Assembly: GCA_012934845.2 (NCBI GenBank)
Contig: WNNJ02001187.1
Span: 372,001 to 436,000 of the forward strand
Length of the DNA stretch: 64,000 nt
From: Pomphorhynchus laevis
Taxonomy: Eukaryota > Acanthocephala > Palaeacanthocephala > Echinorhynchida > Pomphorhynchidae
Direction of reading: 5' to 3'
Shown: in pieces, positions 1 to 9,226 of the stretch
How the letters are laid out: each line of letters begins with the position of its first letter
How positions within the stretch are numbered: position 1 is the first letter of the stretch
Translations under genes and position numbers: made by a program
Notes under the pieces: generated by a model
The model's input: the letters and a program-made list of their open reading frames with translations, nothing else
What the model was told of the DNA's origin: nothing
Database searches by the model: none

Positions 1-376
1 GTAATCCTGATGATGATAGCAGGAGCTATCGAAATATAGAATTTTAATCAAATAAAGAATATTTTTTCTTCTTCGTTCCTATAATAATATATAGAAAAAT
101 AATAATGTCGTATCAATAATGCATATTTTCACTATTTCTGCAGAGGTAATATAATTGAGAAAACCAAGTCCTTTGGCCAATAATAACTTGTCAGTAGAAT
201 AAATCAGCTCAGATGACTGAGCTTATCTATTTCATAATATTTTGATTCATTTTGTATCTTGATATATCACGGCTCGTGCAATTACCTTATTCATCTGGAT
301 CGTGATTAATTTAATAAAATTTTGATTTAAGTAAATGGTTTAACCCATAATCTTCTGTTATCATCATCAGGATTAC
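1..376. mobile_element. Small inverted-repeat (MITE-like) element
   Basis: The first 18 bases of the window (GTAATCCTGATGATGATA) are the exact reverse complement of positions 359-376. The 340 bp between them are AT-rich and have no coding potential. A short noncoding unit with perfect terminal inverted repeats fits a non-autonomous DNA element, or a PLE end in inverted arrangement. The left flank lies outside the window, so a target duplication cannot be checked. The left end also contains a hammerhead-like core (7-34), which favours a retroelement origin. Confidence 0.45.
7..34 (+). ncRNA. Hammerhead-ribozyme-like core, copy 1
   Basis: CTGATGA (7-13) is followed by a 6-bp stem, GATAGC (15-20) with GCTATC (25-30), closed by loop AGGA, and then directly by GAAA (31-34). 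This is the conserved CUGANGA / stem II / GAAA order of a hammerhead. One extra T (14) sits between the core and stem II. The sequence after GAAA can form an AT-rich stem III. I could not find a convincing stem I, so cleavage activity is uncertain. Hammerheads are known in Penelope-like retroelements. Confidence 0.4.
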
Positions 377-681
377 AAAACATTGTAAAATGTTTTGTAA
401 TCCTGATTTGTGAAACATTTCACTGTAATCTTTATTACAATAAAATGTTTCACTAAACATTTAATAAAATGCTTAGTGAACATTAAACATTTAATAAACA
501 ATAAACATTGTTTATTGATAATAAACATTTTATTAATAATAAACAAAAAAACATTTTTTTAAACATTAAACATTCACTAAACATTTAATAAACACACACT
601 AAACATTTAATAAACATTTACTAAACATACACTAAACATTCACTAAACATTTAATAAAAATAAAATGTGAAACATTTTTTT
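377..681. repeat. AT-rich minisatellite of AAACATT-type units
   Basis: The stretch consists of irregular repeats of AAACATT, ACTAAACATT and TTAATAAACA, densest from about 480 to 660, with a short palindrome (CATTGTAAAATG) near 382-393. There is no coding potential. It separates the two copies of the 76-bp hammerhead-bearing repeat. Confidence 0.7.
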
Positions 682-757
682 GTAATCCTGATGATGATAG
701 CAGGAGCTATCGAAATATAGAATTTTTATCAAATAAAGAATATTTTCTTCTTCGTTA
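682..757 (+). repeat. Second copy of the 76-bp hammerhead-bearing repeat
   Basis: Positions 682-757 repeat positions 1-76 in direct orientation with only a few changes in T-runs. The hammerhead-like core is intact here too: CTGATGA at 688-694, stem strands at 696-701 and 706-711, and GAAA at 712-715. The copy lacks the downstream partner that makes the first one an inverted-repeat element. Preservation of all core residues in both copies is notable, although recent duplication would also explain it. Confidence 0.6.
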
Positions 758-999
758 CTGTACTAACTATTTATTTCATTATGTTGATTTGTCGTACTTA
801 ATAATAAATTCAAAATCTGAACTAAAAAATTATTTTATCTTTCATTATTATACAAAACAATAGAATTCCACAGCATTTGAAATTCAAAATATAAATTCAA
901 AATATTTAAATTTGACAAAACTCAAAATGCAATACATTTGTCATAAATTTGAAAGTTTTTCATCGAAAATACGCTTGATAAACATTTGTTTTTATAATT

Positions 1000-1160
1000 C
1001 TTTAATGGAAGAAGATTATGGGTTTAGTATTTATTATAAAAAATTGAAATTTAAAATAAAAGTCAATTTTTATGAATTAACTAATAAATAACAGAGTATT
1101 TATCAGAATAAGGATTATATGTCATCAGGAAAAACAGGAATGATATCAGATTTCCACCGT
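1000..1160 (-). repeat. PLE-A terminal repeat, partial, 3' side of minus-strand copy
   Basis: On the minus strand this resembles the region that follows the RT stop codon in other PLE-A copies: the segment around GGTCATCAGG, the run ending TTCTGATA, and the stretch giving TTAGTCAATTCATAAAAATT. It lies just downstream of the minus-strand RT fragment, in the same orientation as the repeat at 1971-2230, so this copy is flanked by direct terminal repeats. The middle of the structured region has diverged. Confidence 0.55.
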
Positions 1161-1189
1161 TATTCCTTGTTAGAGCAAGGTTAAAGTTA

Positions 1190-1950
1190 TCATTTGCGAT
1201 TGTCATTTCGGATTAATAAATAGTGTTTTATACCAGTATTAATTTCGATTACCTTGCAATATTTTTTAAAGTGTGCTTTAATTGCTTTAAGTATTTTATT
1301 CATATAAACAGAAAGTGGTTTTAATGTACATTTAAACGCACTACATATGAACCTAGGTTTTATTGGATTTTTATGTAATTTTGGATTCCAATATAATATA
1401 GGTATAGTTTTATTATCTAATTCAACCTTTATACCCTTTTTATCCATTATAGAACAGTGACTTGTAATAATTGTTTCAAAACTCAACTCACTACGTTTCA
1501 TATGTTGGATTTACATTTAAATCATTAGAATTAACCTCTTTCATTAGTATATCATAATAAAGCTTTTTGCATATGAAGACAAAGTTATTACTAGCTTTAT
1601 CAATAGTTGTTATTATATAGTTATCCTGTTAATTTAGTAAGTTCTTTATACATATCTTTATTAATTTTATCTTTCCTTTTATAATTGTTTGTTATTTTCA
1701 TTTTATTTTTAATTTTATCAAATATATAATCTTTCCAAATTTTTATCTTAGATATATTCGAGCTTTCGCTATTAATCAGCTTACTAAAGTAAAGCATTTA
1801 AGTTATTGTATAACGAATTGTAAAACTTGTTTTTATAGAACAATGACTTGTAATAATTGTTTCTAAACTTAAAAAGTTTAGAAAACAATTCATAAAACGT
1901 TCATATGTTGCATTTACATTTAAATCGTTTACATTTATTCCCGGTTTAAT
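1190..1950 (-). pseudogene. Penelope-like element A (PLE-A) reverse transcriptase fragment
   Basis: Minus-strand translation gives the N-terminal half of the PLE-A RT. It includes the block around KDKINKDMYKELTKL (about 1625-1690), ERSELSFETIITSHCSIMD, then ILYWNPKLHKNPIKPRF and KPLSVYMNKILKAIKAHFKK, ending at INTGIKHY near 1190. The same blocks occur in the fuller copy at 52.6-54.7 kb. PLE RTs copy the element RNA into chromosomal DNA. This copy has stops and frameshifts, lacks the catalytic blocks downstream of TGIKHY, and has a small out-of-order duplication of the ETIITSHCS block at about 1840-1950. Confidence 0.75.
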
Positions 1951-1954
1951 AAAC

Positions 1955-2230
1955 CTAAATTTGTATAAAGATCAAACCAGCTAGTTGAGTCTACGTATTT
2001 TCTATTATTTATAAATTAAAAATAAAGATAAATAATAAATGATTCTATAAGATTTTATAGAATTTATATCAATTTAAAATTTAAAATTGAAATTAAAAAT
2101 AAACGTCATTTTTATGATTCGACTAATAAATAACATACGATGTATAAAAATAAGGATTAGAGGTCATCAAGAGGAACTGCTATGCTGTCAGGTTTCGGCC
2201 CTTATTACTCGACCCAACATAGCAGCTTTC
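1955..2230 (-). repeat. PLE-A terminal repeat, 5' side of minus-strand copy
   Basis: Read on the minus strand this runs from the structured block (CATAGCAG partner strands, GGGCCGAAACCTGACAGC) through TTTATTAGTCGAATCATAAA to the tail ACGTAGACTCAACTAGCTGG at about 1975-1995. The tail is joined to CTTTATACAAATTTAGG, a string also found in the RT coding region. Together with the partial copy at 1000-1160 it brackets the RT remnant. Confidence 0.65.
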
Positions 2231-3999
2231 AATAATCCCTTTCAAAATTTGCATATGGAAATTATCAATTTACAATATGTAAATCTGCAATTTGAGTATG
2301 GAAACAATGTGAAATTATTTAAATAGTGAAGCATATTTAGAAATAATCCATTTCAATCATTATTTAAAATCCAAATGATAGCTTGTTATTATAATTACTA
2401 CATCATTAATGTCTATATATAGTTTAGATGTAATCTCGATAATGTGGCATTAAGATAAGTTATATTTAAAAAAGAAAGGAGAAATAAGTAAATATCATTT
2501 TAACTGCAAACAGTAACTTTTAACTTTTTCTTATTTATTAATTTAAATTTATTTTAAAATTTAAGATAAAATTCTGCTGCACGGACATCAGATCCATTCG
2601 AGGCTAACCAGATATGGATTCGCTACGGATGACTGAGGATTTTATGAATGGAGTTTTAAATGCTAAATTTAATGTATAATGATGATATTAGGGCCCATAT
2701 GATCCATCTGGTATATTTTTCATATTATGTGAAAAATGCAAAAATATTAAATTCTAAAAAGCATCGAATAAACTTACCAGGTATCTTCTGAAAAGGAACC
2801 AGGTGGATCAAAACCAGATAGTATTGTAGAATATCTAGAGTAAATATCGAGAGAGTCCTCTTTGAAATCATTCATTGTGGAAGTAGGAATATCGGAAAAG
2901 CCATTCTCGGAATTCATTTGTTTTGTCTTTCACTATCTTCGCTACAAAGAGATAGTACTCTTTGTATAGCACAAAGTGTGCAAAAGTATAAATGCTTGAA
3001 AGCAGTAAATCAATCGCAGATTTGATATTAGAAACTTGCAAATCACGCACGACGATCTGCTTGTAAAATATCCAAAGAATGTAAATGATGCAAAATCTAT
3101 AAATGAAAGAGTGAGAGAATAGGTAAAATGTAGACGATATAATTGATATAATATATTTACGTAACAACTTAGAAATTACAAGTAGCAATTGTAAAATATG
3201 ATGTTAATTTAATATGACGTGGAAACACTGTTTCATGTAAGCATTAAATGTAAAACAATTTTAATAAAATGAGATGCATGGCTTACAAAATAAGAAATGT
3301 GGGACACACTAACACGTACAAAAGGATATGTTTTAAGTGAAAGAAGCTTTAATTAACGATGAAATTATATAATTTGTAGAAAAATAGCGTTTGGGTTTGA
3401 GAAAGAATAAATTTAAACGAATTAAGTATATCGTTGTCCAGCTTTACCAAGGCTCAAAGCAACAAAAGTATTTATAATGGAAGGGAAGCTAATAAATGAG
3501 GGCAATAGCATGCTCAAATCCATATTTAGCAAAAATCACAAAGAATGAGCATCAGACCATCAATTAATTTATTTAATTACAATTCACGTCCGGAAAATTA
3601 GCAACACTTTATTTTGCTTTTGTATAGTAATTTTTGTAAATTATATTTATTTAAAATATTTAAACGATTTTGAAAATCAATATTATTACATATTATGGCA
3701 TTTCTTAAAATTTTATTATTTAATGTATTATATTCAATATTATTGATTTCTTTTGAACCAACCCCGATAATTAAAAGCTTGAATTTTATTTAAATATTTC
3801 GGCTGTTCGCGTAGCCCTTTTCAAGCTGAAATTTATACATTCGATAAGCATAATAAATTGAATCAAACAAAATCATATCATTAAAACGAAGACTCGGGAA
3901 CCCTAGATCGTATAACCTGTAGGTGAGAGTGATCGTATGAGCACCTCCCTGAGTGTATTTTTTTAATTCTAACAATATTTTGTGGAGGGAGTTTTAAAC
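2231..3999. other. No supported gene (about 1.8 kb AT-rich)
   Basis: Only short open frames without recognisable motifs occur. The longest is a 106-codon minus-strand frame at 2868-3188 rich in Ile, Tyr and Phe, which is expected by chance in this composition. A slightly GC-richer patch at about 2575-2640 and another at 3885-3955 were inspected for tRNA or snRNA signatures without success. I see no transposon similarity. Confidence 0.5.
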
Positions 4000-4129
4000 T
4001 CAAACTAGATTTAAATAATAAAAACTTTATTAAATACACAAAAATATAGCATGCAAGAATAAAAAAAGTAGGTCAAAACAAACTCAGATAAAAAATGACA
4101 GAATTTCCCTTCGTTTTTCCATCTTCCCT

Positions 4130-6595
4130 TTCTCTTTCATGGCCTCAGGTCCAGAGGGATCTAAGCCCCCCCACCCGATCCAACAAGCCGCCTTCCGACT
4201 AAACTACCCGGGGTCTTTCACCCCCCCCTCCGAAGAATCCAATCGGCGCGGACTATGCTTGGTAAACAAGAGACGAGGAGCTTAAGAAACCTTAGCCTTT
4301 GCTCTGGGGGACGTCTTCTTGAGAAGAAGACTAACCCGAGATAGCCCAAGTGCTCCAAAGGCGAACCTGGGCTTTCCCTTTCAATGACAGATGCTTAGCC
4401 CGTTTCAGGGCCCAGCTAGTTTCTTCAGGATACGTTTGAGTCAACTCAGGTCAGCTTTCGCCGACCAGTTCACCGTAATGGTGAACCCCAGGTATTTTAC
4501 TCGACTTGCAAAGGTGGGAAGTGGTTTAGAGGCAAATATGGAGGAGAGCGCAGAGAGTGCTAATCTCTTTTTGTTTCGTCGCAGAGGATCCATGAAAGAC
4601 AACCACATACGATTTGGCGGAGTTTAAAATAAGGTTGGATATGAGTTACTGATCTTTTAATCTTAAAAAGTAACGGCTGATGTCGGAGACTAAGTCTTTA
4701 CACCTGTGTCCAGTGAACAGAACTGTGGTGTCATCAGCATACACCACAAGACGTTGTACGCGTTTAAATATTTTGAATAGATTAATGGAGGCAGCAAGAT
4801 ATAAGATAGGAGAAAGTGTGGATCCTTGAGGTACACCCGTAATAGGGTAGAACTGACGTGCATCAGGGTCGTCTTCATAGTAAAATCGCTTGGTATACAG
4901 CAGGATCTCCACTCTGTTCACAATTCTTGCAGGCAACCCGAGGGACCTGAGAGAAGAGATCACAAAAGGAATGGAGATGCGGTCAAATGCAGCAGAAAAG
5001 TCAAGGAAAACAGCCACAACTAGACGATGGCTATTATCCCGACAAAACTGTTCCACCTCGCCAACTGCTGAATGGACCGAGCGACCTTTGACGAACCTAT
5101 GAAAACCTGAAGGGATCAAATTACGCCTACTTAAATTGTCGCAGATTTTACGCGCAAGCGCTTTTTCGTAGATCGATACGAGGGAATTTTGAATCGAAAT
5201 GGGTCGCAGATCTTTAGGGCATGAGCAGGATTTTTTCTTAGGAATAAAAACACGCTTACTAATATTGATGCCTGCTACATCGGATGGGGAGGCTAAAAGC
5301 ATTGTTACGGCCACCTCTCTTCTCTGATCAGCTGTCAAAAGCTGACAGACCCGAGAAGAAAGTGGAACGACGGATTTGGAGGTGCCCGGGAGTGGACCCC
5401 AGGAGTTAAGAATATCCGTAACAGATAGATCCCTACTCCTGAAGTTACACCAAGGCGGGATTGGTTGAGGTGATATAGTGGCTCCATAGTTGTGTAGCGC
5501 TAATGACTCCTCCAAAACTTTATCAAAGCCAACATTCCCCATCCAACCCAATGCTCTATCCTTCCAGCAAACAAACTTCTCCTTCTTGAAAATCTTCCGA
5601 AAAAAGACTGAGAAGGATTAAGGCGAACAATACTCGTCCTATCCCTACACAGCTGGAACCTATATCTAGTGCTCCAGTATTCATTCGAGAGAGCCTGTCT
5701 GGCGGAAACAGAGAGATTAGGGAGGTTAAGCAATTTCGCTAGGACCTTGAGTTTCGTCGGAGTAGGATTGTATAAACGACCTTTATAAGTAGTTGATAAA
5801 ATCGGGGGTAGCTTGCGAAAAGAGGTAGGTATTAAATTCTGTCAAACTCTCATTTCCTATTCTGCGAAATAGTTGGATAGCCGCTTGAAAGAGGGCCACT
5901 CTGACCGGATCAAAGTGAAACCTCCTTCGAAGCAACATATCTTCCTCAATCCTCCAACGAATTAGGTCATGAGAGGTGGACAATTGCTGGCGCGACTGCT
6001 CAGTGCAGAAGGGTTTTAACAACTACCTCGAGTGAAGCAGTAAAATGTCGAGGATAGAATTTGTTGATGTGCAATTAACGGTAGGTGACGGGGGTTTGTG
6101 AATAAGATAACCGTTCCTAGCTCTGCGAAGTGCTGCATTGATCCAACGACCAGTTCTGTCGTTGAAATCCCCAAGTATCATGTCATAACCGCTGTCAATA
6201 ATACTATCCAGGAGGTCACGGTTCTTGTGAATTTGCCCTGGACGAGTGAAGACATTGGCTAGACTTATGCGTTTACCGTTCTTACTGAGTGAAACTACTA
6301 AAGAAGAAAGGGCTGGACATGAGTAGTTTAATAGGAGGGAGGACCTTAAGGAGCACTGAACTAAGGTCAAGAGTCCTTGAGATGAAGAGGAGTGACGTGG
6401 GGTTATGTACGGAGTATAGTAAGAACAAATATGCTTTGGGATAAATCGAGTAATGTCCTGGGGAAGACGGATAGACCGCGTCTCCTGAAGGACTATAACA
6501 TCTGCATCTTTACCAGATAAAAGTCTAAGGGCGGAAGCACCTCCCGAATTCCACTGAAGGATATTCAGTGAAAAAGGCTCACGAGTACTCTTCAT
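4130..6595 (-). pseudogene. LINE-A copy 1 ORF2: APE endonuclease and RT, broken
   Basis: ORF2 would nick the target DNA and prime reverse transcription there. The start MKSTREPFSLNILQWNSGG lies at 6595. The endonuclease block includes DADVIVLQETRS and GYDMILGDFNDRTGRW. The frame closes at 6023, resumes at 6022-5783 and again from 5551, where RT motifs follow: FLDFSAAFDRISIPFV, TGVPQGSTLSPILY and VYADDTTVLF at about 4735-4760. The C-terminal region (WSAKADLDRL type) continues to about 4150 with further frameshifts. It starts 33 nt after the gag stop. Confidence 0.85.
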
Positions 6596-6626
6596 TGTGA
6601 TGGATTAGTTGGATGGGGGATTGCCT

Positions 6627-6644
6627 ACCTAGGCAGAGCTAGGT
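6627..6644 (-). promoter_or_regulatory. Stem-loop at LINE-A gag stop codon (copy 1)
   Basis: On the minus strand ACCTAG, loop CTCTGC, CTAGGT form a perfect 6-bp stem. The gag stop TAG lies in the 3' strand and the ORF2 start follows 33 nt later. Equivalent hairpins with different stem sequence occur at 9178-9193 and 57675-57690. Confidence 0.5.
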
Positions 6645-7879
6645 GCAGGAAGGTTACCCTTCCCACCACTAGCAACCTCCAGGGAAGGTACTTGTCCCTG
6701 GGCAATATCATCATTTCCCTAAGTCATACGTCGAATAAGCTTCCCGATCTTGATCGGGGAAACAGCATGGGCCGAAGCCCCTCTCTTTTTTGACTCTGGA
6801 AGAACAGATGTCACTGGAATCGTGGGATTCGTGTTGATAGCACCCACGGCCATTAGTATAAAGTTTTCCAACCTTCTATGCGACTCTGCTATCTTTATAT
6901 CCATCAACCGGGATATCTCTAAGACGTCCATGCGCGGTGCGGCCACACAAGATAAGGAAGTTGTAGGTTTAACCGGACGAATAAAAAGGCTTCTGTACGC
7001 CTTGAACTTACTGCAGCTCCTGCGCCATGCAGAATGGCTCCCCCCCCGCAGTTTAAACATGATTGGGGGGCGAGCAACGGTCATTCGACGACAGAGATAG
7101 ACAAGAGGCTGATCAGCAGATACCAAATGTACGGATCCCATTGCAGCTGGAAGCCCAGTGACCTCATTTGTGACATCGGCTGCAGTGGGGGTAGGTTAAT
7201 TCGTCTATTTGGGTTATTGAGAACCGAATGTTGAACCCCATAAACGGGTTGGATGATGATTTTGATAGAATTTCAGCAAACTCCATTGGCGCACTACAAA
7301 AGCCAACCGGGATAGGGTTCCCGTCCCTACCCACGATTGGTCTCAGACTGGAAACTTTGAAGGTTGCCATAAACGATTGCTTGTCATCTTCATCCATTGA
7401 ACATGGTAGATTGGTAACTTTGATCGAAGCCAGGATAGGCTTTATGGTAAGTTCACCGAATTCTTTAAGATTCTCGTAAAAATATTCCGCGTATTTCATT
7501 GCGAGGTCAAATGTTACAAAAGAAATTTTCACCTCGGAGGTGTGTATCTTTACAGAATTAAATAAAATCCTGTTCTTATATAGAAGCGAGAAATTTCTCA
7601 GAAATTTATTGTATAGTTGATCCCTTTCTATAGGTCTTGTTACTTTAATTAAAATCAAGTTCCTCTTTTTAGGGATGAGGGAAGCACCTCCCCATCGCCT
7701 GAAGATAACAAAACATTACTGACCTTATCGCTGTGACTTTGAGTAGAAGAGCATCCAGTGCTAACCTCTTTTTCGGTTGGAATTCTGTTAGAATTTGCTT
7801 GAAATTCAACATTGTTCGATACTCCGACAATTTGTTCGCTCGTGTACATTTTTTTGAAATTAGATTTATTTCCTTCCAT
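6629..7879 (-). pseudogene. LINE-A copy 1 gag-like ORF1, broken
   Basis: The gag protein would bind element RNA in the RNP. The N-terminus starts MEGNKSNFKK at 7879. A frameshift near 7660 leads to the conserved block ILIKVTRPIERDQLYNKFLR and then NRILFNSVK. The first zinc knuckle appears as TYPHCSRCHK near 7164 and breaks in frame there. The basic C-terminal part runs to a premature stop at 6719-6721. Beyond it the expected tail (GNDDIAQGQ, then GKGNLPAPSSA) reaches a TAG at 6631-6629. The protein is only moderately similar to the gag of copy 2 although their ORF2s are close. Confidence 0.75.
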
Positions 7880-7998
7880 CGTGTCGTTTGTTTTGATGAA
7901 TAAAAAATATTTATTTTTACGTAGATACCGAGCATCAAGAAAAAATTGTAAAAAAATTTACCATCGGTGCTTCAAACAACTTACAAAATCAAGCAAAT

Positions 7999-9192
7999 AT
8001 GGAACGGAACTCAGGTATTTCTAATGTAACATCGAATTTTCAAGCCAAAGAAAACAAGGTTAGTCCTATTTCGTCTAATTTTTTAATCTCAAGCACGGAT
8101 GGAGAACTCCCTCCTGTGCCTAAAGTGGTGAATCTGGTAATAATCAGACTTCTTCAACCATTTGAAAGGAAGAATCTTTTCAATATTTTTCTGAGAGAGT
8201 TTACAAGCTCTTATAAGAAGAGAATTCTATTTAATTCGATAAAATATTTAGATTCCGAAATCCGGGTTTCTTTCAGCTCTCCAGATCTGGCAGCATCGTA
8301 CCTAGAATTTTTCGAAACACACCTAAAAGAATTTGGGTCAACTACTTACAGGCCTATTCAGGCGACTCTGAAAATTAATAATTTTCCGCCCTTCGCAACG
8401 GAGGATGATATCATTGCTCTCACATCTGAGTTCAAAATTCATAATATTCGCCCAATCCTGGGCAAGAAAGGCCAGGCTATACCAATAGCATTCTGTTCTA
8501 CCGCAGTCGACCAGGCGGAATGTCTGGCTAAAAGCAAATGTAACCCCTTTTTGGGGTACAATCTTTCTTTCAATATCGTAGACGCTGATGATTTAACATA
8601 CCCCCATTGCAATGGGTGCCACCTCTGGGGGCACTGGTCCTCGAACTGTACTAGGCTCCACACGTGTGAGGTTTGCAGTTCTTCCGTAGTCCATGAGGGG
8701 AATTGTTCTCTCCCCCTGTGTTCCAATTGTGGTGGTCAGCAGCCGGCCTGGTCTAGAAGATGTCCTATCTTCAAAGAATACAAATTAAGGCATTGTGGGG
8801 CACCGGTCAAACCGGCCCACTTTGCCGCTGCCAGCTTATCCAATTCAAACGGTTATGGTATGTCGGACACCGACATTTTCAAAATTGTTGACGCAAGACT
8901 ACAGATATATAAAGACGAGATTCGAGCCTTAACGAACCATCTGATAGCGAAATTCGAGGAGTCCCGTTCTCCTCCATCGACGATTCTTACCTCTTCAAAG
9001 AGAGCCCCCCGTTCTAAGAAGAGATCATCTTCTAAACAAAAGTTGGCTTCCTTGAAGTTGGCAAAGAAAGATGATATATGTTGGGAGTTGTTGGCCTCAA
9101 AGGGAGATGAAGATAATGCCGGTGGGCAAGTGTCTTCTCCTGGTAGGGCTGGGAGTGAGAAGGGCAACTTTCTCTCTCCTAGTTTCTGCTAG
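7999..9192 (+). CDS. LINE-A gag-like ORF1 (intact, 397 aa)
   Basis: This is the only uninterrupted LINE-A gag in the window. It starts MERNSGISNV. A conserved N-terminal domain (residues about 45-190, including NLVIIRLLQPFERKNLFN and RILFNSIKY) precedes three Cys/His clusters at about 195-255: HCNGCHLWGHWSSNC (CX2CX4HX4C), CEVCSSSVVHEGNC and CSNCGGQQPAWSRRC. These are the zinc knuckles typical of Jockey/I gags, which bind the element RNA and form the RNP. A basic Lys/Ser-rich stretch (RSKKRSSSKQK, about 340) follows. The TAG stop sits in a short hairpin, and ORF2 begins 34 nt downstream, suggesting coupled translation. Expression is not shown. Confidence 0.85.
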   Translation: MERNSGISNVTSNFQAKENKVSPISSNFLISSTDGELPPVPKVVNLVIIRLLQPFERKNLFNIFLREFTSSYKKRILFNSIKYLDSEIRVSFSSPDLAASYLEFFETHLKEFGSTTYRPIQATLKINNFPPFATEDDIIALTSEFKIHNIRPILGKKGQAIPIAFCSTAVDQAECLAKSKCNPFLGYNLSFNIVDADDLTYPHCNGCHLWGHWSSNCTRLHTCEVCSSSVVHEGNCSLPLCSNCGGQQPAWSRRCPIFKEYKLRHCGAPVKPAHFAAASLSNSNGYGMSDTDIFKIVDARLQIYKDEIRALTNHLIAKFEESRSPPSTILTSSKRAPRSKKRSSSKQKLASLKLAKKDDICWELLASKGDEDNAGGQVSSPGRAGSEKGNFLSPSFC

Positions 9193-9193
9193 G
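9178..9193 (+). promoter_or_regulatory. Stem-loop at LINE-A gag stop codon (copy 2)
   Basis: CCTAG, loop TTTCTG, CTAGG. The TAG at 9190-9192 terminates gag, and the ORF2 ATG follows at 9227. The stem sequence differs from copies 1 and 6 at paired positions. A role in termination-reinitiation is inferred from the known coupling in some two-ORF LINEs. Confidence 0.5.
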
Positions 9194-9226
9194 AGGTAGG
9201 CATCCCACTCCAGCTGTCGTAACACA

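Larger units (their letters stand above)
4000..7900 (-). mobile_element. LINE-A copy 1 (non-LTR retrotransposon, nearly full length)
   Basis: An APE-type two-ORF LINE read on the minus strand: gag from about 7879 to 6629, ORF2 from 6595 to about 4150, and a 3' end near 4000 in T/A-rich sequence. It is GC-richer than the surrounding DNA. Its 5' end faces the 5' end of LINE-A copy 2, only about 100 bp away, making a head-to-head pair. Membership in the I/Jockey superclade is inferred from the zinc-knuckle gag, the APE endonuclease and the RT motifs; the exact clade is unresolved. Confidence 0.85.

Noticed and set aside
2868-3188. 106-codon minus-strand open frame
   Set aside because: No family motif, and a hydrophobic Ile/Tyr/Phe composition expected by chance in AT-rich DNA.
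3880-3960. Possible tRNA or small RNA gene in a GC-richer patch
   Set aside because: No cloverleaf could be drawn, and the B-box-like GGGTTCCCGAGTC is not followed by an acceptor stem.
6750-7479. Plus-strand frames of 60-116 codons across 6.75-7.48 kb
   Set aside because: They are antisense to the LINE-A copy 1 gag and show no motif of their own.
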